Shown here: piece after piece, positions 1-9,317 of the stretch
Layout of the letters: each line of letters opens with the position of its first letter
Numbering within the stretch: the stretch's first letter is position 1
Origin: Pelargonium nanum
Taxonomy: Eukaryota > Streptophyta > Magnoliopsida > Geraniales > Geraniaceae
Length of the DNA stretch: 20,949 bases
Reading direction: 5' to 3'
NCBI GenBank assembly: GCA_036897485.1
Contig: JAYMTF010001860.1
Coordinates: forward strand, 1-20,949
Position numbers and translations under genes: made by a program
The notes under the pieces: generated by a model
Seen by the model: the letters and a program-made list of their open reading frames with translations, nothing else
Databases searched by the model: none
What the model was told of the DNA's origin: nothing

Positions 1-621
1 TCTTAATACATGTAAAAATACATGAAAAATGAGTACATGGAAAAATACTTTTCCTAAAATATATCAATTGGCTATTGCTTTTCTAAAATATTCTCACAAC
101 GAACAAAGTTAGTTTTTGAAACTATATTCTTATCATAATCAAAATCAACAAATGCCAAAGCCAATCAAATATTCTGAAAATTCAGCTTCAAGAAAAAATC
201 GATAGTGATATATATGTTGTTTATTCTCTATTCTCTATTTTTTTTTCATATTTCTCCAGAGGCATGCATGCACGCACGTGGCTTTCTTTCCGTTGTTCCT
301 CTTGCTCTTGTCGTTTCTTTTTCGATAAGCAATCGGTACCTTTTATTATGAATGACACAAGATCGAATAAAAGCTCTTGTCGTTTTTAATTTATGTGAAC
401 TAATGTTATTTTAAGAAGAACAGACTTAATCGTCTAAATAATAACATTTTAACATGATTATCAAGTAGAATTACATTTGGAGTAAGAGTTGAAAAATAAT
501 ATCTATTCGTCTAACAATCTTTGATGATCGAATCAGCACTAAAAGATCTTTATATTGCTTCAACTGCATAAAATTTCAGAATCCGACTCTAACAATATTT
601 GTTCGCTTTGTAGTGTATTAT

Positions 622-657
622 GTGTGACACATATTGGCACATCCTTTGGTGTCACAC
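622..657. repeat. Perfect 9-bp inverted repeat
   Basis: GTGTGACAC at 622-630 is repeated in inverted orientation as GTGTCACAC at 649-657, with an 18-base loop. It is an isolated stem in non-coding DNA; no function can be assigned. Confidence 0.5.
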
Positions 658-2334
658 TCAAAACCTATCATCAATAGAGATTCTGATTCTAAAACAGTGC
701 ATTGTTTTCCACATAAATGATCTATCTTTAATTTGATCTTCATTTGTTCCACTTGTCAACACTCTATTCCATTTGTTTCACCAATTCACTTGTAACTCCA
801 ATATATATCACAATCATATATTTCATTTTCTTAGCAACATATATATAGGTACCAAATAGACATCAGATTCAAAGTGTGTTGGATTGGATTGGAGCAATTT
901 GAGTCTCAACTCCACGTGATTTATATTCTTTTTACGTAGGATACTTTAACACGATTTTCATACGTAAGATTATTTTTAACTTATGTAAACGCTTTTATAG
1001 TTTTGTATTGTAAGATTTGTTAGAAATTAGGATCTAATGATGAAGTATCACATTTTTTATTTAACGCATGACCCACAAAACGACTGGAACGACCTTACAA
1101 TTTAACCGTGTGTATTCCTTACGTGTATCAGTTTAGTTTCAACATTGTGCATTAAATACTATACCAATTTAACCACATACAAGATAAGATTGTATACAAC
1201 TTTTAGATGATTTATAATTTTCCCAACAAAGCAAATTAAAGAAGGAACATGAACAATATAAGAACAACATTTGTACAACCAAACCGTACATATGACCCTT
1301 GGCTTTGTTTTGGAGCCACTTATCCACAACAAATTGATCCTCCAAAAACCCTTCTATACGTGGCCAAATCTTATACTCATAAAAACCCTAATACTTTAAA
1401 TATTTTTGCATATTTTTCACATTATCATATGATACAAAAAAGAGAAGATGGCAATGGCATATAGCATCCATGACATGACCAAGGCTTGCAAATTTGGTGG
1501 CCAAAAGGTCATCACCTCAGCAACAAAAATTCAGAATTGATTTCCTTAGTTTTGATTGAGATATGAGTATATGACATCAAGAATAATATTTTTGTTATAG
1601 TTTATAAATTTGTACATTTGAAATGATAGAATTAATGTTCGTCGAAGTTAGGATTGATCATTTAATGTTTTTTAAGTAATTGAAATTTCACTTAACTCAA
1701 TTAGTTTGAAGGAATATAATTGTTAGAAAAAGTCAAACATGTCATCGATCAAAAAATTAAACAAACGTTAGAATTACGATTTAAATATCAGACTTATCGT
1801 TTTTGCTTAGAAATATAATGATAAATAGTTAAACGAAACAACCCTTGAACTTTTGCAATGATATATTTATTTTTTTGAAAGCAACTTTTTCAATGATATT
1901 AAAACTTTTAGCATAATATTATAATTGATTTGGTAATATGCTAATACATATTTGAACAAACAAAGAACTTATCAAAGATAAAGCACTTGAACTATTATTT
2001 TAGTAATTACCTACTATTTTTGTCCTTCAATTACAACAAAAGAAAGTATTTTTTAAATTGACCTTTTCTTATCTTGATATAAGTAGAGAATTTGATTCCA
2101 AAATCTTCAAATAAATATTGTGCAAAAGCTAAAATTAGAATAATGTGCAAATGATTGCTAACACATTTTATTTTTTGCACAAAGAATCTAGAAATATTCA
2201 TCAAAACAATCTAGAGAATATAATTATCCACGTGTCTCCATGTAATTTCATATTACGATCATTTAAACTATTCACGCACAGAATAATTTTTTAAAGAATA
2301 ATTGTTGCAATATCTAGAAGTAGGTAATGGAGTA

Positions 2335-2363
2335 TCTTCTTCTTCTTCATCATCATCATCTTC
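2335..2363. repeat. TCT/TCA trinucleotide microsatellite
   Basis: A run of TCT units passes into TCA units. It creates a serine-rich spurious reading frame on the plus strand. Confidence 0.8.
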
Positions 2364-3126
2364 TCAACTTTTTTTCTTGTACGGTCCTTACATGAATTTT
2401 ATGATCTCACCATATGAACATTCTTTTGTAAGCAACTTTTGGCCATATTTTCATTTATTATTATTATTAATTTTTTATTTTTGCAAGTTTTTGTGGTTTG
2501 CTTGAATTTGAATGAAGTGGGAATCTTCTTTTGCAAGAAAAAGAGGTTTTCCTTTTGTATTGTATGCAATCCCCAATTGGATAAACCCATCTTCTCCAAC
2601 TCAGCAGATGCTCAACAGCACAAACTAAATGAAACTAAATTTTGAGATGATCGTTTAATTACCAAAATACCCTCACTTATATGTTATAATTATATAAAAA
2701 CCTTAAGTTCAATTAATTAATAAGACCGTAATAAGGTTTACCAATTAGGTTATAAGCATCAAATTAGATTAAGTCAAATGCGACCATTTTTTTACGAATA
2801 ATTATTATATAGTGCATGGGTTGATTCAATCGAATAACTTCATTCAGTAATTATATTCGTCGATTGATATGACTTATCATATTATTTTTAATTTATTTGT
2901 ATAAATTTCCCAAAATTACAACATTGACCTCAACGTAGCCTCATGCCATGATATATAATGGATGCACACATAAGTGATTAGACTTTCCATTCCCAACTTG
3001 TAGTGTCCCTAGATCACAAAAAGCAAGTCCTCATGAAAGACAAAACCAAGGGTAATATGGGGAAAATAACCAAAAATCCTTTAAGGTACTCGCAATATCT
3101 CCTATGAGTGTCACATCTTCTACACC

Positions 3127-3134
3127 TATAAATA
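3127..3134 (+). promoter_or_regulatory. TATA box of the first glutaredoxin gene
   Basis: TATAAATA lies 220 bases before the start codon. The bases after it (CAAGCTCAACTTCTTCAC at about 3143-3160) resemble the stretch after the TATA box of the second glutaredoxin (AAGCTCAAGCTCCTCAC), so the core promoter was duplicated with the gene. Transcription would start near 3160, leaving a 5' UTR of roughly 190 bases. Confidence 0.7.
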
Positions 3135-3236
3135 AGACTATACAAGCTCAACTTCTTCACAACATAACCTTTCTCACAACATTTGTCTACTATATATATA
3201 TACACACTCTCTCTTCAATCTTCACATATCTAAAAA

Positions 3237-3259
3237 CCTAGCTAGCTCTTCAAGCTAGG
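3237..3259 (+). other. Small hairpin in the 5' UTR of the first glutaredoxin
   Basis: CCTAGCT (3237-3243) pairs perfectly with AGCTAGG (3253-3259) across a 9-base loop. It lies about 90 bases upstream of the start codon, inside the expected 5' UTR. No matching hairpin is seen in the second glutaredoxin gene. A role in translation is speculative. Confidence 0.4.
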
Positions 3260-3346
3260 GACGTTTCCACTTAATCATCTGTTTCTGTCTAAATCTAAAT
3301 CTCGATTTCTTTTCACGTAAACGTTACAATATTTCTTGCAACGAAT

Positions 3347-3667
3347 ATGGACATTGTGACAAGATTGGTTGCTGAGAAACCTGTGGTGATCTTTAGCAAG
3401 AGCTCATGCTGCATGAGCCATTCCATCAAGACCCTCATAACAAGCTTTGGAGCAAATCCTAGTGTTTATGAGCTTGATGAGATGCCAAATGGGAAGCAAA
3501 TCGAGGCGGCGCTGCTGCAGATGGGTTGTCGGCCGAGCGTGCCGGCGGTATTCATAGGGCAAGAGCTTATAGGTGGTGCCAATGAAGTGATGAGTCTCCA
3601 TGTCAAGAATGAGCTTGTTCAGTTGCTCATTAGGGCAAAAGCTATTTGGCTTTGGAACAAGAAGTGA
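3347..3667 (+). CDS. CC-type (ROXY class) glutaredoxin, C-terminally extended
   Basis: This intronless gene encodes 106 residues with a single thioredoxin-fold glutaredoxin domain. The active site is Cys-Cys-Met-Ser at residues 21-24, the hallmark of the land-plant-specific CC-type class. The cis-proline loop is Ser-Val-Pro at 64-66 and the glutathione-binding segment is Gly-Gly-Ala-Asn-Glu-Val at 76-81. Leu-Val-Gln-Leu-Leu at 90-94 fits the L**LL motif that family members use to bind TGA bZIP factors. Known members act with TGA factors in the nucleus and cytosol as transcriptional co-regulators in flower development, hormone and nitrogen responses. The oddity is the end: the usual terminal Ala-Ile/Leu-Trp-Leu (99-102) is followed by Trp-Asn-Lys-Lys, because the codon aligned with the paralogue's TAG is TGG. 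Identity as a CC-type glutaredoxin is near certain; the subgroup (S1-S11/S10-like) is less so. Confidence 0.95.
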   Translation: MDIVTRLVAEKPVVIFSKSSCCMSHSIKTLITSFGANPSVYELDEMPNGKQIEAALLQMGCRPSVPAVFIGQELIGGANEVMSLHVKNELVQLLIRAKAIWLWNKK

Positions 3668-3947
3668 GAGTTCTGGTCGTTTCAGTGCACAAAACTCAAT
3701 GCATAATAAGTGCACGTTTCACGTATCAACACATGAGCGAAACTTGTAGCGAAACTTGTATCAATATAAGGCATAGATGTGTTAGTTTCTTCTTTATTAG
3801 AATCACACATTTTGTAGTGCAACTTGTAGCTTCCTTGTATCCTATCTTGACTTGTTATAACTTGTGTAATGCATCTTAATGTGGCTCAAATATTCTCTAA
3901 GCATGGTTTTCTTTATATACTCTACGTGTTTCTATTATTCTATTTGT

Positions 3948-3953
3948 AATAAA
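3948..3953 (+). terminator. Poly(A) signal candidate, first glutaredoxin
   Basis: AATAAA lies about 280 bases after the stop codon and follows T-rich sequence, as in plant 3' UTRs. Plant poly(A) signals are loose, so the true site could be earlier. Confidence 0.4.
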
Positions 3954-4434
3954 CAACGTTTCAAAAATATGAATAAAGAGAATAAGTTTATTAATTTGAT
4001 CAATAATATAGTCAAGTGAATCATCCATTAACGTTTCACTCTAAAAAACACATAAATAAATTTATTTAATCAAGTCGGACCTAGCTTATCATGTCGATCT
4101 TGTTGGGGTATGACTACTGTGTCTCGAATCTTTAGGAACCGTGTGTGTATATAAATGTATACTTTAGTTGAATTTGACTGACTTAAGATACATTTCAAAT
4201 GTACGCCGTAAGATGTTAACTCACAACTTTAAGGTTAGGTCACGACTTCACTTAAAATCCATAAAATATAAAAAGTCCTGTATGAATATTGGATCACTTG
4301 CTATATCATGTATTATAGCATGTAGTTTTAGCACCTACACGTTTAATGTTTAAAAAATTTATTATGAAACTACCATAAGTGTGTTTTCTGATCAAAATGC
4401 GGAAAGTGTTGGTTGGTATATGCTTAGCGAAACT

Positions 4435-4459
4435 ATTAATTAATTAATTAATTAATTAT
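4435..4459. repeat. TTAA/ATTA tetranucleotide microsatellite
   Basis: About six tandem ATTA units, lying between the two glutaredoxin genes. Confidence 0.85.
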
Positions 4460-4619
4460 ATAGAAAGAATAAAAGTACCAAATAATTATATCTTTTTGGT
4501 GGAATTTTCTTTTCTATATATAGCTAAAAAGTCATGAAATATTTAATTAATTAGTCACTGAATAAAGAAATTTCTTACCTAGGTAAAAGAATCTTATTAA
4601 AATGGTAATGTTGATCATG

Positions 4620-4990
4620 TGTTTTTCATTCCTAATATTGGGTAATGTAAATCTAAAACTTTAGCATGGTATCAGACCCGGTACTGTTTGGTCTAGTGGC
4701 TCATATGTTCGGCCTAATGGCTTATCGAGCTATTTTTGTTGCCCCAAATTCGATGTTATCAAGTCGGGGCTTATTTTGAAAATGAGTCGCAAACCAAAAT
4801 CGGGTAAAGTATGCTCCAGCTCGGGCTTAAACGCGTCAAGCCAGAAAACGCTTTCTTAATTATCGAACCATACCTAAGTCGGTACTGTCAGACCGGAACA
4901 ATGATGACTCGTTTACTAGCTCTAATTAAACCGGTTCAACTTCCAATCCGTTTTTAACCAATTGGGAGGAAGTGCAACCCCTTTAGCTTA
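4620..4990. mobile_element. Probable degraded retroelement fragment with a primer-binding-site-like sequence
   Basis: TGGTATCAGACC at 4667-4678 is nearly the primer binding site complementary to plant initiator Met tRNA (TGGTATCAGAGC) used by Copia-type LTR elements. The following 300 bases are richer in G+C than their surroundings and hold a repeated CGGTACTGT (about 4680 and 4881). No LTR pair or polymerase coding can be seen, so this is only a remnant. Confidence 0.35.
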
Positions 4991-5132
4991 GAAAAGCCAT
5001 TTGAGTTTTGTCATGATCATGACAATGATAGTAGTGTGTGTGTGTTTGGAATTCCGTACTGTCCCTAACTAATAGCAAGTGAGTAACATATTTTTGCATC
5101 TTCGTATGCCAACTTGTTCAAATGGGCTAAGC

Positions 5133-5168
5133 ATATATACATACATATGTGTATGTATATATATATAG
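5133..5168. repeat. TA/GTAT microsatellite, upstream copy
   Basis: A run of TATA, CATA and GTAT units. A similar run occurs at 5279-5323, so the two bracket the stem-loop block upstream of the second glutaredoxin. Confidence 0.8.
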
Positions 5169-5180
5169 AGAATAAGAAAT

Positions 5181-5205
5181 CTAAGCCAACAAATATTTGG
5201 CTTAG
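5181..5205. repeat. Perfect 9-bp stem-loop upstream of the second glutaredoxin
   Basis: CTAAGCCAA at 5181-5189 and TTGGCTTAG at 5197-5205 form a perfect stem with a 7-base AT-rich loop. The arm sequence AAGCCAA recurs directly at about 5209-5220. It sits about 265 bases upstream of the TATA box and next to a second palindrome. It may be the end of a small foldback transposon or a protein-binding site. Confidence 0.55.
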
Positions 5206-5216
5206 CGTAAGCCAAG

Positions 5217-5279
5217 CCAATGAGGTGATGACACCTCATTTAATTTCACTCATACCCACCCAATGAGGTGATGACACCT
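5217..5279. repeat. Duplicated 20-bp element with internal palindrome
   Basis: CCAATGAGGTGATGACACCT occurs twice, identically, at 5217-5236 and 5260-5279. The first copy extends to a perfect inverted repeat, AATGAGGTG/CACCTCATT, around a 4-base ATGA centre; the second keeps only a shorter stem. The pair lies about 180 to 245 bases before the TATA box of the second glutaredoxin and is not seen near the first one. Confidence 0.7.
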
Positions 5280-5323
5280 ATATGTATGTATATATATATG
5301 TATGTATATATAGAGAGAGAGAG
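5279..5323. repeat. TATG/TA/GA compound microsatellite
   Basis: TATG and TA units pass into a short GA run. It lies between the palindrome block and the core promoter of the second glutaredoxin. Confidence 0.8.
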
Positions 5324-5462
5324 GTCCATATCATGAAGCAATTCTTTATAGCTAATTTGAGAATCCAAAACAGTAAAGCTTTTCTACTTTTATTGTGAAC
5401 AAAATCTTATTCCCTTCTCCTTCTCCTTCCACTTCTATGCACAAAAACACCTAACTCACAAC

Positions 5463-5472
5463 TATATAAATA
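5463..5472 (+). promoter_or_regulatory. TATA box of the second glutaredoxin gene
   Basis: TATATAAATA lies 149 bases upstream of the chosen start codon. The flanking sequence matches that after the first paralogue's TATA box. An ATG at about 5480 lies too close to the TATA box to be in the transcript. Confidence 0.7.
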
Positions 5473-5611
5473 CATCTCCATGGAAGCTCAAGCTCCTCAC
5501 AGCAAACAAAAACCAGCAACTCACTAACACAAGCAATCTATACACACACATATATCAGCTCACGTCTTCGAATCCTTTCCCGGGTTTCACTTCCTCGTTG
5601 TGATCGTTATC

Positions 5612-5920
5612 ATGGACGCCGTGACAAGAATGGTAGCTGACAAGTCAGTGGTGATCTTCACCAAGAGCTCTTGTTGCATGAGCCACTCCATCCAGACCTT
5701 GATAAGGAGTTTCGGGGCAAACCCGACTGTTTACGAGCTTGATGGGATCCCAAACGGGCAGAAAATCGAGAGGGCGTTGCTGCAGCTAGGGTGTAGGCCG
5801 AGCGTACCAGCTGTGTTTATAGGTCAACAGTTCATTGGCGGCGCCAAAGAGGTCATGAGTCTCCAAGTCCGGAACGAGCTTCCACAACTGCTCATGAGGG
5901 CCGGAGCTATATGGCTTTAG
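5612..5920 (+). CDS. CC-type (ROXY class) glutaredoxin
   Basis: This intronless gene encodes 102 residues and is the tandem paralogue of the gene at 3347, to which most residues align without gaps. The active site Cys-Cys-Met-Ser is at 21-24, the cis-proline loop Ser-Val-Pro at 64-66, and Gly-Gly-Ala-Lys-Glu-Val at 76-81. Leu-Pro-Gln-Leu-Leu at 90-94 fits the L**LL TGA-binding motif. The protein ends exactly at Ala-Ile-Trp-Leu, matching the C-terminal A(L/I)WL motif that family members use to contact the co-repressor TOPLESS. The ATG at 5612 was chosen because it gives the family's standard Met-Asp-x-Val-Thr start; the open frame reaches upstream only through a GTG. The expected role is redox or adaptor control of TGA-dependent transcription. 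It looks like the intact member of the pair. Confidence 0.95.
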   Translation: MDAVTRMVADKSVVIFTKSSCCMSHSIQTLIRSFGANPTVYELDGIPNGQKIERALLQLGCRPSVPAVFIGQQFIGGAKEVMSLQVRNELPQLLMRAGAIWL

Positions 5921-7121
5921 GGTACAAAATGACTTTCGCCGAGTACTTGCTATATATGCTGCTGAAGACAGAAGTAGAGAAAAATAAAGGATTAGTACTG
6001 AGTAGAGTATGAGTGTAGTAGCGAGAGAAGAGAAAGTGAAGGCAGTTTAGGGCTTTTACGGCTAATTTTGTTGTGTTTTGTGTTTCCTCCTCTTTTTTCG
6101 GACAAGGCGGGACAACACGTTTTAGAGTACTCTTTTCATCTATGTTCAAGTAGGGAAATTACTTGTAACATCTATAGATACTATATGTTATTACGCTATA
6201 TAAGATAATATAAAGCAGAATCCTTACATCTATGATGCATCTAAATGTTGCTCAAACAGCTTTGCAGCGCAATATTAGGAAAATAAGTCGTGACAGAGGT
6301 CTCTGTAAATCCTATGAAAACAAGCAAATATTGAACAAAAGCTAGCAAAACCGAACAAAGTTTAGTTGCTTTTGCAACTTCATATTGCAAGCAAGCTTGA
6401 AGCATCTCAACAGGAGGGAACAACTCCACCACAAACTAGAGCTGGCAATTTAGACCTAAAATGCAGGCACCTGGAATCCAACCAACATTTTTGCGGGTTC
6501 AGGTTGCGTAAAAGAGTCCCGATTAACTTTCAGGTCGGGTTTTCCATGGAAAATTCAAGGATGGGTCGGGCAACCCACACATTTTCAATGTAAAACCTGT
6601 GACCTGCATCTCGTGTTGGTCAAGTTCGGGTTAGGTCTAGGTCTTTCTCAACGCAGACCCAAAACACGAATTGTTTTCGGGTAAGTAGTTTGGCCAAAGA
6701 ACTGGTTGCCATAGACTCCCCAAAAACAGCGAGGGTGAGGCATATGCTATCTAAATGGGGAAAAAAATCAGGCTACCAAACATTTATATTGAAACCGGGA
6801 ATCGTTGAACACAAAATGCATAAGTGAAAAGGGGATAAGTATGAGAATCACAAACTCATTTAATAATATTTAAGCATGGCTTGTTTGTCATATTTCATCT
6901 TGATCAACAATACGAACTTAGATTTAACATTCAAATATTCAGCAAAAGCAACACCACAAGAAAAGATCGGACATAAAAATTATTGAATGTTCACCATAAA
7001 TGTCATTATGTTTATATCAACCAATTAAACCAAATAACTATTTCTAAAAGACTATCGGATGAAAGAACTTACGATATATCATAAATTTGCAAATATCCAT
7101 TCATTTACGAAACCAATTTCT
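5921..7121. other. Intergenic: 3' UTRs facing each other plus a possible transposon scrap
   Basis: The left part is the 3' UTR of the second glutaredoxin, with an AATAAA at 5983-5988. The right part, near 7121, is the 3' UTR of the minus-strand 81-residue gene. Around 6437-6715 a segment begins TAGAGCTGGCAA, has GGGTCGGGCAACCC-like G/C-rich patches, and ends near TTGCCATAGA. This looks like a non-autonomous hAT-type remnant, but no target-site duplication was found. Confidence 0.4.
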
Positions 7122-8622
7122 TCACTCGATAAAATCTTTCAAGACTTCGCTTCTTTTCTCGAGGTCTGCATTCGCTCGCCAATTCTCTACTGCTCTCTTC
7201 ACAGTAGCATTTGCCTTGCGCATCTCCTCGGCACTAAACTTGTGTTCAATAATTCCAAGAGGTCCAGGTCGCAGGACTTGAACCACGGTTTCCATCTCTC
7301 GCTCCACCTGCCTGCGAAACAATAAATACAATAACCACATCAGGAACGGAAAGGTTTGAGAGCCTTGCAAAAAAATTTAACAAAAACGTCACCGAGAGCA
7401 CATATGGACATTGCTAATTTTAACATAGGGTACGTATAAACTGATTATCCCGAACACCATGGTGTGGACTAGCATTATAGGCATTTACCATAATAAAATC
7501 TATAAAATAAATCACAGGTCCGCAAGAAACCACTCAAACCAGTTAAATAATATGTCACCAACAACATAAACATATGAATGCTTTTTTCTCTCAAAGGAAA
7601 GAAATGCATCCCGGTCGCATATTCAAATACAAACCCGTAATCCATGTAATGATGCTCTTTAAATTGATTCAATACTATTTCTCTTACGCAAGACCATTTA
7701 AGCCATTTCAAGTTTCAACGAAGCAAGATTGAGTTTTGCTGACACTATGAAGCATAAAGCCCTCGATTCCTAACGAAAAACTTAAGATAGACTACTTATA
7801 GAAAGAAAATTGAATGTCCAACAGCAAGTAGCTACCAAGTACCAATCCAATTCCGGTCTAATTTCTATCCACAAACACTGTTGTCTTATTTTTACAGCAA
7901 AATATACTTCATTAAACTAAGCTCAGAGTATAAGAAACTATATCTAACTGCGAAATATAAACTATCATTAGAGGCATTAACATATTATCATCTATAAAAT
8001 AAATCAAACATCCGCAATTTCAACTAAGCAAGATTGAGTTTTGCTCCGTAAAAGGCGACACTACTAAAAATAAAGACCTCGATTCCTTACAAAAAAACTA
8101 ATGATCGACTACTTATAGGAACAAAATTGAATGTCAAAGAACAAGTAGCTACCAAGTACCAACTCAACAATTTATATTTTTACAGCAAAAAGTACTTCAT
8201 AAAACTAAGCTCTGATTATAAGAAAACTACACCTAACTAAATTAGCAATCTTCAAATATTGTGATAATTCTTTATCAACATGGTGCCATAATAACCAAAA
8301 TGCCACTACACACAAATCAGCCTATGAAGCAACCATGAACTCAAGTCCATGTTTTTCTGTAACTTTCAAATACCCAATTGAGAAAAAAGAAAAAGACCCA
8401 GATTTTATTTTGGTAAATCAGAAGAAATCGAAATCATCCAATCACATTGAATTTTTCTAGGGTTCCAATAGTTGGAGAGAAAAAAATCTACAATTCTTCA
8501 AATCAAGGCACTTTCCTACACTTTCTCAGCAAACAAACAGATCATAAAGTTGTTTCGTATCATTACCTGATGATTTTGGAAAAGGGCAACGAGCTGCGAA
8601 GCCCAAAAAACGATACCGCCAT
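7122..8622 (-). CDS. Conserved-looking 81-residue protein of unknown function, two exons
   Basis: Exons are 8567-8622 and 7122-7311 (minus strand), with a 1255-base intron. The donor is CAG|GTAATG and the acceptor TTCGCAG|GCAG. Three candidate exon-1 frames reach the donor; only the ATG at 8622 joins in frame to this acceptor, giving 18 codons, a split Arg19, then Gln-Val-Glu-Arg-Glu. The N-terminus (Met-Ala-Val-Ser-Phe-Phe) has no acidic residue before position 22 and carries Arg9, Lys16 and Arg19, which suits a mitochondrial targeting helix, though this is inference. A Gly-Pro-Leu-Gly-Ile-Ile stretch at 35-40 is followed by a charged helical tail ending Lys-Asp-Phe-Ile-Glu. There is no transmembrane segment. 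I do not recognise the family with certainty and assign no function. A Met at residue 26 in exon 2 would be an alternative start. Confidence 0.75.
7471..8239. repeat. Diverged tandem duplication inside the intron of the 81-residue gene
   Basis: About 7471-7950 is repeated at about 7965-8239. Shared landmarks include a CTATAAAATAAATCA segment (about 7500 and 7991), AGCAAGATTGAGTTTTGCT (about 7722 and 8027), AGTAGCTACCAAGTACCAA (about 7827 and 8144) and a TTTTACAGCAAAA block (about 7890 and 8178). The second copy lacks about 190 bases present in the first. The copies are clearly mutated, so the event is not very recent. Confidence 0.75.
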
Positions 8623-8761
8623 GGAAGCTGACTGGTTTCTTGTGGAAAAATCGAAGCTTTTTGCGCAAGAATTGTATAGTTGCTGAACCGTGAAGACGTC
8701 GTCGTTTTGGCGAAAAATGAAAACGGTGTCGTTTCCATGAGTAAAATATGGAAAATGAACC
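8623..8761 (-). promoter_or_regulatory. 5' UTR and proximal promoter of the 81-residue gene
   Basis: Two related plant promoter-type motifs occur on the minus strand: AAACGACACCGTTTT at about 8724-8738 and AAAACGACGACGT at about 8695-8707. Similar AAACGnCGnCGTTT words are common near plant gene starts. No clear TATA box is seen. The whole region to the tRNA is only 139 bases. Confidence 0.4.
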
Positions 8762-8833
8762 GACTCTGCTGGGGATCGAACCCAGAATCTCTGGTTTCGT
8801 AGACCAGCGCCTTATCCATTGGGCCACAGAGTC
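8762..8833 (-). tRNA. tRNA-Arg (anticodon ACG)
   Basis: The 72-base minus-strand sequence folds as a complete tRNA without an intron. The acceptor stem GACTCTG pairs with CAGAGTC. The D-arm region holds the A-box-like GGCCCAATGG. The anticodon stem CTGGT/ACCAG closes the loop CTACGAA, with ACG at 8800-8798. The T arm is CTGGG-TTCGATC-CCCAG, containing the B box GGTTCGATCC. ACG reads CGN arginine codons after A34-to-inosine editing. On its own strand a TCAACAA motif precedes the gene, as in plant Pol III tRNA genes, and a TTTT follows about 15 bases after the end as terminator. The CCA end is not encoded, as expected for a nuclear gene. Confidence 0.95.
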
Positions 8834-9039
8834 ATCTTGTTGACTTTGTTTATAAGTTTTATTGATATATATATATATGATAAATATATATTTTATTGAT
8901 TCCCAAATCACATAAAAATGTAAGTGACACAATTTTAAACCCATAAACACTACTCAAAATTACGAACCTTTCATTAACTCACAATACTACTATACATTAC
9001 TTTATTAATCTACTAGAGTCTAACGTTGTGAACACGTGG

Positions 9040-9317
9040 ACTAACTCAACTATATATAACAGTTGGGTCGAATCACTTTATAATAACTTATAATTTATTC
9101 AGTTTTCTTACAACTTAATATGATATCAGAACTTGACATTCGGGCTAAAGACAGACACACCCACCTAGTCACATTATAGCCAGCTGGCACCTGAGAGGGA
9201 GTGTTGAATAGTCTCACATCGCCAGCTTTTGGAGAGGGAACTTAAAACTATCATTGCTTTTCCACAACAATGAGACTGACTGCACGTGAGATGGAGTGTT
9301 GAAGAGTTAGACACGAG
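9040..9317 (+). mobile_element. Degraded miniature LTR retroelement next to the NPH3-like stop codon
   Basis: TGATATCAGA at 9121-9130 resembles the initiator Met tRNA primer binding site and is preceded by AT-rich sequence that could be the tail of a 5' LTR. A purine-rich GAGAGGGAG (about 9193-9201) is followed by TGTTGAATAGTCTCACATCG (9202), the typical start of plant Copia/TRIM LTRs. Only about 70 bases separate the two, too little for coding, so it resembles a TRIM or an internally deleted copy. A second purine tract plus TGTTGAAGAGTTAGAC occurs at about 9287-9312, directly before the stop codon region of the NPH3-like gene. Confidence 0.5.

Larger units (their letters stand above)
1..3126. 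other. AT-rich intergenic region without a supported gene
   Basis: No reading frame here resembles a known protein; the open frames are short and of biased composition. It contains a TCT/TCA microsatellite (2335-2363), a 9-bp inverted repeat (622-630 with 649-657) and many A/T runs. The last few hundred bases before 3127 are the probable promoter of the downstream glutaredoxin. A distant enhancer or non-coding RNA cannot be excluded by eye. Confidence 0.6.

Noticed and set aside
1249..1464. Plus-strand 71-codon frame in the left intergenic region
   Set aside because: It has no recognisable motif, lies in AT-rich DNA, and is of a length expected by chance.
3404..3715. Minus-strand 103-codon frame opposite the first glutaredoxin
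   Set aside because: It is an antisense shadow of a conserved coding region.
8516..8950. Minus-strand 144-codon open frame running through the tRNA and the start of the 81-residue gene
   Set aside because: Part of it is simply the translation of the tRNA-Arg gene, a familiar false protein. The frame shares the donor with the real gene but only joins exon 2 through the second, weaker-context acceptor and has no plausible start.
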